Below are positions 6,641 through 13,558 of a stretch of DNA of 15,403 bases, one piece after another. Under the pieces are notes generated by a model. It saw only the letters and a list, made by a program, of their open reading frames with translations. It was not told the DNA's origin and searched no databases. Position numbers and translations under genes: made by a program. This DNA comes from an uncultured Pseudomonadota bacterium (GTDB lineage: Bacteria; Pseudomonadota; Alphaproteobacteria; RF32; CAG-239): positions 1 to 15,403 of the forward strand of contig CABUUO010000023.1 in assembly GCA_902494875.1 (NCBI GenBank), read 5' to 3'. Within the stretch, counting starts at the first letter, position 1. Each line of letters begins with the position of its first letter.

Positions 6641-9118
6641 TTAATATTGTGTACCTAACTGAAAATCATCATTATCATCGGAGGCCTCAAACATATTTTT
6701 ATCATCCGCAGTTCCGGTATCATTATCGTCGGAAGTCTCTCCCCCGCCGATAACGCGCTGCTTGCTGCGGTCAAAATCGAAATCAGGCTTCAATGCCTCA
6801 ACAATAACAGATTTGTCAGCAGGCGTTGCCGGTTTGCCGGTATCATGATTGATACGCACCAGTTTGATCCCGGTCGGAATACGGAAAGGAATGTCAGGCT
6901 GGCTGGCCAAAGCCTCTTGCATAAAATCATAGAAAATCGGCAATGCCGCAGCAGCTCCGGTTTCAATACGGCCCAAGGTGCGAGGTTCGTCAAAGCCGAC
7001 ATATACGGCTACGACCAGATCGGGAGAAAAGCCCACAAACCAGGCGTCCTGCGTATTGTTGCTGGTACCGGTCTTGCCTGCCAGATGCTTGTTAAGGCTG
7101 CGCAACCGTGCGCCGGTGCCGCGAATGGCAACGCCTTCCAAAATGCTGACCATTTGATACGCCGTCAGCGGATCGACAATCTGCTCGCGGTTATCTGGAA
7201 GTTTGGGAATCGGCTGTCCCTCTCCCCAGGCTTCGACATTGCAACCGATACATTCGCGCTTGTCTTGTTTTAAAATCGTACGTCCGAAACGGTCTTGAAT
7301 CTGTTCAATAAAATAAGGATGGATTTCCTTGCCGCCGTTTACCATCATACCATAAGCACGCGCCATATCGATCACATGGGTTTCTCCGGCGCCGAGAGAC
7401 ATGGAAAGCAGATGAGGCAGATGATCGTTCACACCGAACTTTTTGGCATATTCGGCAACCTTGTCCATTCCCACATCCTGAGCCAGACGAACCGTCATCA
7501 GGTTTTTGGAACGTTCAATTCCTTGTCGGAGCGTCATCAGCCCGTAAAATTTCTTAGAATAGTTAACCGGCTTCCATTTCGGCAGACCGGGTCCCTGATC
7601 GGCAACAAACGGCGCATCCAAAATTAAATCCGTCGGCGAATAGCCATTGTCCAGCGCCGTGATGTACACAATCGGCTTGAAAGCAGAACCGGTTTGGCGC
7701 TTGGCCTGCGTGGCACGATTAAACTGGGATTTGGAAAAATCATAACCGCCGACCGCCGCCAGCACTTTGCCGGTATGCGGATCCAAGACAATCATACCGC
7801 CTTCCACATTGGGTACCTGGCGAAGATTATAACTGTTTTCAGGCAGCCCTTTGTTTTTGGCAACGGAAGCGGAAACCTTTTCCACAACAATAACGTCACC
7901 TGGGGCAAAAACCTTATCGACTGTTTTCGGCGCTTCGCCGATGCCTTGGTTTTTCAGGTTTTTTCGAGCCCAAGACAGCAACGAAAGCGGAACTTCTCCT
8001 TTGTTGCCGCCTTCCGTTTCAATAACGGCTTTATCAGGTTTTACTTCTAAAACGACAGCTTTAACCCAACCGCTTTTGGAACCTTTGGGAAGACTGATTT
8101 TAGCCATGGCTTCCTTATATCCGCCATTCAGCGGAATATTGGACAAAGGCCCGCGGTAACCGTGGCGGAGATCATAATTTTCCAACTGTTTGCGAAAGAC
8201 GCGGGTGGCAATTTCCTGCAATTTGGGATCAACCGTAGTACGGACGATCAGACCGCCCTCATACAATGCGTCTTTGCCGAATTTTCCGCTTATTTCCCGA
8301 CGCACTTCTTCACTAAAATAATCGGCATCTTTGATAAAGGCATCGCCGCGGTCAACGACTTTCAGCGGCTTGTCCCGGGCAACGGACGCTTCCTCCTCGG
8401 TAATGTATCCTTCTTCCTGCATGCGCTCAAGCACCCAGTTGCGACGGCCGACAGCCGCTTCATATTTGGTTTTGGGATTATAATTATTAGGACCTTTGGG
8501 CAGCGCGGCCAGATAGGCGACCTCTTCAATATCAAGCTGGTCTAAAGACTTGCCGAAATAGTTCAATGCCGCGGCCGCCACGCCGTAAGAACGGTTGCCA
8601 AGATAAATTTCATTCAGATAGAGCTCCAAAATGTGGTCTTTGGTGAAGGCCTGCTCCATGCGGGTAGCCAAAATAGCTTCCTTAATTTTGCGCGTATAAG
8701 ACAACTCGGACGAAAGCAAAAAGTTTTTGGCCACCTGCTGCGTTATGGTCGAAGCACCGGCCGGACGGCGCCCTGTACCAATATTTTTCAGATTGCCGAT
8801 AAGGGCACGGACGATGCCGAAATAATCAATGCCGGCATGATGATAAAAGTTTTTGTCCTCCGCCGATATAAACGCCTGCTTTACTTTTTCGGGAATCTTG
8901 TCAACCGGCACAAACAAACGCTTTTCATTGGCATATTCCATCAAAAGCCTTCCGTCGCCGGCATACAGGCGCGTTGTAACCGCCGGCTCATATTTGGCCA
9001 ACTGATGATAATCAGGCAGCTGCGAGGCATATTCCCACAGCGAACTGATAAGAAAAACAAACGCGATTACCGCAAAGAAAAAAAACGTGCTGATCAGCGA
9101 AGATAATGTCTTTAACAT
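6641..9118 (-). CDS. mrcA: Penicillin-binding protein 1A, bifunctional peptidoglycan synthase
   Basis: This 825-residue class A PBP has an N-terminal membrane anchor (about residues 10-27). The glycosyltransferase (GT51) domain has catalytic Glu E87 in SAEDKNFYHH and downstream motifs GASTITQQ and LELYLNEIYLG. An OB-like linker spans about residues 315-420. The transpeptidase domain has S478-x-x-K481 (TGSAFK), S537-K-N539 and K682-T-G-T685. It polymerises glycan strands and crosslinks stem peptides in the periplasm. A CxxC pair (C623, C626) lies inside the transpeptidase region, and the C-terminus is an Asp-rich low-complexity tail. The ATG at 9116-9118 has an AGGA about 7 nt upstream. The gene follows amiC but is separated from it by a terminator and a candidate promoter, so it probably heads its own transcript with prfB. 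Confidence 0.96.
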   Translation of the reverse strand: MLKTLSSLISTFFFFAVIAFVFLISSLWEYASQLPDYHQLAKYEPAVTTRLYAGDGRLLMEYANEKRLFVPVDKIPEKVKQAFISAEDKNFYHHAGIDYFGIVRALIGNLKNIGTGRRPAGASTITQQVAKNFLLSSELSYTRKIKEAILATRMEQAFTKDHILELYLNEIYLGNRSYGVAAAALNYFGKSLDQLDIEEVAYLAALPKGPNNYNPKTKYEAAVGRRNWVLERMQEEGYITEEEASVARDKPLKVVDRGDAFIKDADYFSEEVRREISGKFGKDALYEGGLIVRTTVDPKLQEIATRVFRKQLENYDLRHGYRGPLSNIPLNGGYKEAMAKISLPKGSKSGWVKAVVLEVKPDKAVIETEGGNKGEVPLSLLSWARKNLKNQGIGEAPKTVDKVFAPGDVIVVEKVSASVAKNKGLPENSYNLRQVPNVEGGMIVLDPHTGKVLAAVGGYDFSKSQFNRATQAKRQTGSAFKPIVYITALDNGYSPTDLILDAPFVADQGPGLPKWKPVNYSKKFYGLMTLRQGIERSKNLMTVRLAQDVGMDKVAEYAKKFGVNDHLPHLLSMSLGAGETHVIDMARAYGMMVNGGKEIHPYFIEQIQDRFGRTILKQDKRECIGCNVEAWGEGQPIPKLPDNREQIVDPLTAYQMVSILEGVAIRGTGARLRSLNKHLAGKTGTSNNTQDAWFVGFSPDLVVAVYVGFDEPRTLGRIETGAAAALPIFYDFMQEALASQPDIPFRIPTGIKLVRINHDTGKPATPADKSVIVEALKPDFDFDRSKQRVIGGGETSDDNDTGTADDKNMFEASDDNDDFQLGTQY

Positions 9119-9129
9119 TTTAATCCTGT

Positions 9130-9143
9130 TTTATCATGATAAA
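9130..9143. promoter_or_regulatory. 14-bp perfect palindrome ahead of mrcA (possible operator)
   Basis: TTTATCATGATAAA is its own reverse complement. It lies 12 bp before the mrcA start codon, between the candidate -10 box and the ribosome binding site. A dimeric repressor site or a small mRNA hairpin are both possible. In AT-rich DNA a chance palindrome of this length is not excluded. Confidence 0.3.
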
Positions 9144-9164
9144 TTGTTCGTATACGCAGTAAAT

Positions 9165-9193
9165 CTTATAAAACATTTAATTTTAAAAGCCAA
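9165..9193 (-). promoter_or_regulatory. Candidate sigma-70 promoter of mrcA-prfB operon
   Basis: On the minus strand, TTGGCT (9188-9193, 4 of 6 consensus) and TATAAG (9165-9170, 5 of 6) are separated by 17 bp. The site lies downstream of the amiC terminator and about 47 bp before mrcA, which makes it a sensible promoter for mrcA and the genes behind it. AT-rich surroundings make chance matches possible. Confidence 0.45.
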
Positions 9194-9233
9194 AACAATT
9201 TTGTACTTTACACAAAGTTCTTCATTTTTCCGT

Positions 9234-9260
9234 AAAAAAAACGCCGGCCGAACGGCCGGA
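9234..9260 (-). terminator. Rho-independent terminator of amiC
   Basis: On the minus strand a 6-7 bp GC stem (CCGGCC at 9254-9259 with GGCCGG at 9244-9249) and a tight GTTC loop are followed by CG and a run of eight T (9241 down to 9234). It is only 15 nt past the amiC stop, which separates amiC transcription from mrcA. Confidence 0.9.
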
Positions 9261-9275
9261 AAACAATCCGATAAA

Positions 9276-10535
9276 TTAAAAAACGGACGCGTGGCGCATA
9301 TTTTCAAAATATTTGTCGATAGCCTCGACGGTAGATTCCGCCAGTTTTTTGCGGTAAGACTTCTGTTGCAGGAGCTTTTCCTCCTGACGGTTTGACAGAT
9401 AGCCCATCTCCAACAGGACAGCCGGAATGTCCGGCGCTTTCAACACGGCAAAACCGGCAAAACGATGAGTGTTTGACACCAGCTTGACCGACTTTTTCAT
9501 TTCCTGCACCATGAAGCTGGCAAATTCCGACGAACGGTTCATCGTTTCCCGCTGGGCCAGATTAATCAAGATATCCGACACTTCTTTGGAGTGTTCGACC
9601 AAATTCAGTCCGGCAATAACATCAGCCTTGTTTTCACGTTCGGCCAGCGCCGCGGCTTCCTTGTCGGACGCCGTTTCGGACAGGGTATAAACCGAAAGCC
9701 CTTTGGCATTGCGGTTCAAGGCGCTGTCGGCATGGATGGACATAAACAAATCCGCTTTATAGCGGCGGGCAATTTTAACCCGGTCGCGAAGGGGGATGAA
9801 CTTGTCGGTGTTGCGCGTTAGATACACCTTGTATTTTCCGGTTTTATCCAACATGGCTTTTAACTCACGCCCCATAGCCAAGGTAATATTCTTTTCGTAG
9901 ACACCGGAATAACCGATGGCTCCCGGATCCTGACCGCCGTGACCGGGATCCAGAACAATAATCTTTTTGGCGTTATTGTCTTTTATGCTTTGAGCTTTGC
10001 TGTTGGACGAGGCTTTGGAAACGATTTGGCTCTCGGTGTAAGAATCGTTGGTAAAAGCATTGCGGCTCCCCAGCTTAGAAGCAAATTCCCGTTCGGAAGC
10101 CAGTTCCAAATCGACGACGAAACGCCAGCCAAAGCTGCTCTGCGGCGGAAGAAGAAAGGCTTTTTTCACAATAACCGGCTTGCGCAGATTAAAAGCTATG
10201 CGGACATCGTCCACACCCACCGTCCCCAAGCGCGGATCCGAAATGAAATTATTGGAAGCTAGTTTTTTTACGATCTGAGGATTAACCTTAACGTTCTGGG
10301 TATCAATAATCAGACGTTTCGGGTCGCTCAGAAGAAAAACCTTGTAATCAAATTTCTGATCCGAATCAAAAACAAGGCGAACCGAACCCACGCCCTGCCC
10401 GACCCGCATATCCGAAATGCCCGCACAGGCATCGGAAGCATTAAACAAAGACAGCACGCACAGCAAAAAACACGGAAGCCAGCGTATAGCTTTCCGTTTG
10501 AAAAAAACGTTTATTTTTTTCAGCAAATCCGACAT
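9276..10535 (-). CDS. amiC: N-acetylmuramoyl-L-alanine amidase (AmiC type, AMIN + Amidase_3)
   Basis: This 419-residue zinc amidase cuts the bond between MurNAc and the stem peptide and normally helps daughter-cell separation. The signal peptide covers about residues 1-38 (basic start, hydrophobic core RWLPCFLLCVLSLF, cleavage after ACA). An AMIN-type beta domain spans about 40-145 and is expected to target the enzyme to septal peptidoglycan. A Ser/Lys/Asn linker covers about 155-190. The Amidase_3 domain has Zn ligands H199 (DPGHGG), E214 (YEKN) and H268 (SIHAD), and catalytic E376 (LLEMGYLSN). The family's AmiA/B/C members are usually autoinhibited and activated by EnvC/NlpD-type LytM factors; the region about 290-350 could be the regulatory insert. 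It is divergent from rne. Its ribosome binding site is weak (GAGAAAG). Confidence 0.95.
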   Translation of the reverse strand: MSDLLKKINVFFKRKAIRWLPCFLLCVLSLFNASDACAGISDMRVGQGVGSVRLVFDSDQKFDYKVFLLSDPKRLIIDTQNVKVNPQIVKKLASNNFISDPRLGTVGVDDVRIAFNLRKPVIVKKAFLLPPQSSFGWRFVVDLELASEREFASKLGSRNAFTNDSYTESQIVSKASSNSKAQSIKDNNAKKIIVLDPGHGGQDPGAIGYSGVYEKNITLAMGRELKAMLDKTGKYKVYLTRNTDKFIPLRDRVKIARRYKADLFMSIHADSALNRNAKGLSVYTLSETASDKEAAALAERENKADVIAGLNLVEHSKEVSDILINLAQRETMNRSSEFASFMVQEMKKSVKLVSNTHRFAGFAVLKAPDIPAVLLEMGYLSNRQEEKLLQQKSYRKKLAESTVEAIDKYFENMRHASVF

Positions 10536-10689
10536 CTGCTTTCTCTACAACCTATTTCTACTGTTTATCAGTATACGTCATACTTATTACCAATCTCTTA
10601 AAAAAAATCAGAATATATTTGATAATAATTATTGTGTTTTAAAACATTTCGTATATTTTATTTACAAGTTGTAAGGATTTTATATATCG
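10536..10689. other. AT-rich divergent intergenic region, amiC/rne promoters
   Basis: About 154 bp of strongly AT-rich DNA lie between the amiC start and the presumed rne leader. No gene is seen. It should contain the amiC promoter on the minus strand; a TATACT -10-like hexamer is visible near 10570-10576, but with no convincing -35 at the right distance. The rne promoter candidate is listed separately. Confidence 0.5.
10661..10688 (+). promoter_or_regulatory. Candidate rne promoter
   Basis: TTTACA (10661-10666, 5 of 6 match to -35) is followed after 16 bp by TATATC (10683-10688, 4 of 6). It would start transcription near 10695, at or just inside the first predicted stem of the leader. An overlapping alternative is TTTATT (10657-10662), 18 bp, TATATA (10681-10686). 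AT-richness lowers confidence. Confidence 0.35.
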
Positions 10690-11023
10690 GTTTCCGTCCC
10701 CAATCAACGAATAAACAAAGACCGGGCGGAAACGGGTATCGCGGTTTGTTCGCAGAGTTTTTTAAGATAAAACCGGCACCTTGCGACTTAAAAGGAAAAG
10801 TTTTTGCAGGACAGTGTCCGTGCCGGAGCCGCTGATATGACAAGAGTTTTGAGAGTTTTGCGCACCCGGCGAAAGAGTTTTTGAAAATGCCGCTGACAAG
10901 GCGGATATCAGGACAAAAGAAGACAGCGTTTCAGGCTGTCAGAGATTGTCGAATCTTTGAGGTACGCTCTTCTGCAGTGGTATATTTTCATCATCCCCGG
11001 ATGATGCAGAGCGGAGTTATTAT
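10690..11023 (+). promoter_or_regulatory. Long structured 5' leader of rne (candidate autoregulatory RNA)
   Basis: About 330 nt without a credible gene precede rne, and complementary segments suggest a multi-stem RNA. Stem 1: 10690-10700 with 10724-10733 (10 bp, one bulged T). Stem 2: CCGGCAC 10773-10779 with GTGCCGG 10820-10826. Stem 3: CTGATAT 10832-10838 with ATATCAG 10905-10911. Stem 4: GACAGC 10922-10927 with GCTGTC 10935-10940. Stem 5: CGCTCT 10965-10970 with AGAGCG 11008-11013, enclosing CATCATCC 10989-10996 with GGATGATG 10999-11006. Motif AGAGTTTT occurs at 10754, 10843, 10852 and 10874, and AAAGTTTTT at 10797, all in predicted loops or linkers. E. coli rne has a ~361-nt leader used by RNase E to degrade its own mRNA, and a similar role is inferred here. 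Pairings were found by eye, not by energy folding. Confidence 0.5.
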
Positions 11024-13558
11024 ATGACAAAAAGAATGCTTATCGACAGCACCCAGGACGAAGAAACCCGGGTTGTTGTCATTAACGGCAACAAACTGGA
11101 AGACGTCGAGTTCGAAACCAGTCACAGAAAACAAATCAAAGGGAACATTTATCTGGCCAAGGTTATGCGGGTGGAACCTTCCCTGCAGGCCTGTTTTGTT
11201 GATTACGGCGGAAACAAGCACGGCTTTCTCGCTTTTGGCGAAATACATCCTGATTATTATACGCTTCCCAAAGAAGAAATTGAAGCCGTAGAAAAAGAGG
11301 TAAGCGACATTATCGAGGCCAAAAAGCAGGCCATTAAGGAACGGGAAGCGGAGAGAGAAAGAATCCGTGAGGAAAAAGCCGCGGCCTATGCCCAGAAAAT
11401 GGCTGAAAAAGCCGCTCGCGAAGCCGAAGAACAAAAAGCCAGAGAAACAACGGCTCAAGAAGATGACAACACGGAGGCGCCGGTTTTGACAGAAGATGCG
11501 GCACCAATCGCTGACGAAGCGGAAAGCGCACAGGAAAATTCTCCCGAAATGCCCGCAGCGGCAGAACAAAACGCTGAACAGCCGGCTGCAAAGGAAGCCC
11601 CCGAAGAAGAGGAAATCAAAATCAGCGACGAAGAGATTGCCGCAGTTGCTGAAGAAGAAGGCAAAAAGCATCCCCTGAAAAAACGGGTGGCAAAAAAAAG
11701 AATCCGCAAGAAAAAAGAAGAAGAACTGAAAGTCATGGCCGAGGCGACCGGACTTGAAGACGAATGCGTCTGTGAAGATGTGGAAGAATGCGCCGAAAAA
11801 TGCGGCAGCGACGACAACAACGATCTGGATGTCGAAGATGACGACGACGATGAGCAGGAGATGGATTTTGAAGTTCAGAAAAAACTGCTGAAAGCGCGCA
11901 AACTTTATCATAAGAGCAAAATTCAGGACGTTATCAAGGAAGGCCAGATTTTACTGGTGCAGGTAGTAAAAGAAGAACGCGGCAACAAGGGGGCCGCCCT
12001 GACAACCTATTTGTCACTGGCCGGACGTTATTGCGTTTTGATGCCCAATCGCATCAAAAGCGGCGGCGTTTCAAGAAAAATCACCAATGTAACAGACCGC
12101 AAGCGTCTGAAGGGAATCGTCAAAGAACTTCCGCTCAGCACCGATATGTCGCTCATTGTCCGTACCGCAGGCGAAGAAAAGACCAAATCAGACATCGTCC
12201 GCGACTACAACTATCTGATCCGCAGCTGGAACATGATTCGCCTTGCCTCTCTGAAAGCCAAGGCTCCGGCGATGATCCACGAAGAAGGCAACCTCATCAA
12301 ACGTGCCCTGCGCGATATTTATACCAAGGAAATATCCGAGATTATGGTTGCCGGTGACGAGGGGTATAAAACGGCAAGAGAATTTTTCAGAATTCTGTCG
12401 CCGCACAGCCTGAAAAAAATCAAACATTATCGCAACAACGAGATGCCACTTTTCCAGCGTTTTCAAGTTGAAGGACAGCTGGACAAACTGCACGAAGCGA
12501 CTGCTCAGCTTGAATCCGGCGGTTATCTGGTTATTAATCCGACCGAGGCTCTGGTTGCCATTGACGTCAACTCCGGCCGCGCAACCAAAGAAAAAGATCT
12601 GGAAGAAACCGCACTCAAAACCAATCTTGAAGCCTGCGATGAAATCGCCAAACAGTTAAGAATGCGCAATCTGGCAGGTCTGATTGTCGTCGACTTCATT
12701 GATATGGAAGAACCGGCCAACAACCATGCAGTTGAAAAAAGAATGAAAGAAGCCCTGAAAAAAGACCGTTCACGAATTCAGGTCGCCAAGATGAGCTGCT
12801 TCGGCCTATTGGAAATTTCGCGCCAGAGAATGCATTCTTCCTTTATGGAAAGCAACTATCAGGTTTGCCCGCACTGCCACGGACAGGGTATGGTCAGGAC
12901 CATTGAATCCAGCACGGTTTTTGTTCTGCGCGGCATTGAGGAAGAGGGAATCAAAAACCGTTCTTCCAAAATCAACGTTTTTGTTCCCGGCGATGTTGCC
13001 ATTTATCTGTTAAACCAGAAGCGTCAGGCGCTGATTAATCTGGAACAGAAATATAAAATCAGCATTGTCATCAGTGCGGATGATACGATTCAGAATATTG
13101 CCGACTACCGGATTGAACGAATTAAAAGCGTTCCGGTGAAAACAGCGGCAACCGAAGAAGAAAAAAATATGCAGACCGTCAGCGAACCCGATGAAAACGA
13201 AGATTTCGCAACCGGCGAAGAAAATTCCGAAAACAGTACGGCCGAAGACTTGTCAGAAAACAACGGGCGCCGCGGCGGCAGACGCAACCGCAGAGACCGG
13301 CGCAACCGCAGAGGCCGCGATCGCGGCGAGCGGCGCTTTGGCACCGGCAATGAAGATGAGGGCCGCAAAGAGGTAAGCGACGAACCGCAGCCTAACAATA
13401 ATGTCAAAGAAAAAAGAAACGGCAGTGAAAAAAAACAGGAAGCAGTTATCTTATATAACAGCCATGAAGATACCTCATCCGCTGCCGAAGGGCAAAAGGC
13501 GGAAGACAAGGAAAGCAAAGGAAAAACTGCCTGGTGGAAAAAACTGATCAAAAGTTAG
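11024..13558 (+). CDS. rne: Ribonuclease E
   Basis: This is an 844-residue endoribonuclease, the core of the RNA degradosome. The N-terminal S1 domain (about residues 35-85 and 295-335) is interrupted by a ~200-residue charged, Glu/Ala/Lys-rich insert, partly coiled-coil-like (about 85-145), with an acidic run EDDDDDEQE near 271. A 5'-sensor/RNase H-like region follows. The DNase I-like catalytic domain has D514 (AIDVNSG) and D557 (LIVVDFID), the same 43-residue spacing as D303/D346 of E. coli. The Zn-link CPHC has C615 and C618, 58 residues after D557 as in E. coli. An Arg-rich RNA-binding stretch is at about 746-772. The C-terminus KTAWWKKLIKS resembles the Trp-Trp PNPase-binding tail of Caulobacter RNase E. 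GGAG at 11013-11016 lies 7 nt before ATG, partly inside a predicted hairpin. Confidence 0.97.
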   Translation: MTKRMLIDSTQDEETRVVVINGNKLEDVEFETSHRKQIKGNIYLAKVMRVEPSLQACFVDYGGNKHGFLAFGEIHPDYYTLPKEEIEAVEKEVSDIIEAKKQAIKEREAERERIREEKAAAYAQKMAEKAAREAEEQKARETTAQEDDNTEAPVLTEDAAPIADEAESAQENSPEMPAAAEQNAEQPAAKEAPEEEEIKISDEEIAAVAEEEGKKHPLKKRVAKKRIRKKKEEELKVMAEATGLEDECVCEDVEECAEKCGSDDNNDLDVEDDDDDEQEMDFEVQKKLLKARKLYHKSKIQDVIKEGQILLVQVVKEERGNKGAALTTYLSLAGRYCVLMPNRIKSGGVSRKITNVTDRKRLKGIVKELPLSTDMSLIVRTAGEEKTKSDIVRDYNYLIRSWNMIRLASLKAKAPAMIHEEGNLIKRALRDIYTKEISEIMVAGDEGYKTAREFFRILSPHSLKKIKHYRNNEMPLFQRFQVEGQLDKLHEATAQLESGGYLVINPTEALVAIDVNSGRATKEKDLEETALKTNLEACDEIAKQLRMRNLAGLIVVDFIDMEEPANNHAVEKRMKEALKKDRSRIQVAKMSCFGLLEISRQRMHSSFMESNYQVCPHCHGQGMVRTIESSTVFVLRGIEEEGIKNRSSKINVFVPGDVAIYLLNQKRQALINLEQKYKISIVISADDTIQNIADYRIERIKSVPVKTAATEEEKNMQTVSEPDENEDFATGEENSENSTAEDLSENNGRRGGRRNRRDRRNRRGRDRGERRFGTGNEDEGRKEVSDEPQPNNNVKEKRNGSEKKQEAVILYNSHEDTSSAAEGQKAEDKESKGKTAWWKKLIKS

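Noticed and set aside
10561..10620. amiC promoter with TATACT -10-like box on the minus strand
   Set aside because: No acceptable -35 hexamer lies 16-18 bp upstream, so it is mentioned only as part of the intergenic region.
10632..10835. 67-codon open frame on + strand in the amiC-rne gap
   Set aside because: It has no ribosome binding site, a composition unlike a protein gene, and overlaps the predicted promoter and stems of the rne leader.
10991..11911. 306-codon open frame antisense to the start of rne
   Set aside because: Its Phe-rich translation is the mirror of Glu/Lys-rich rne codons; rne is supported by conserved catalytic residues, so this is a shadow frame.
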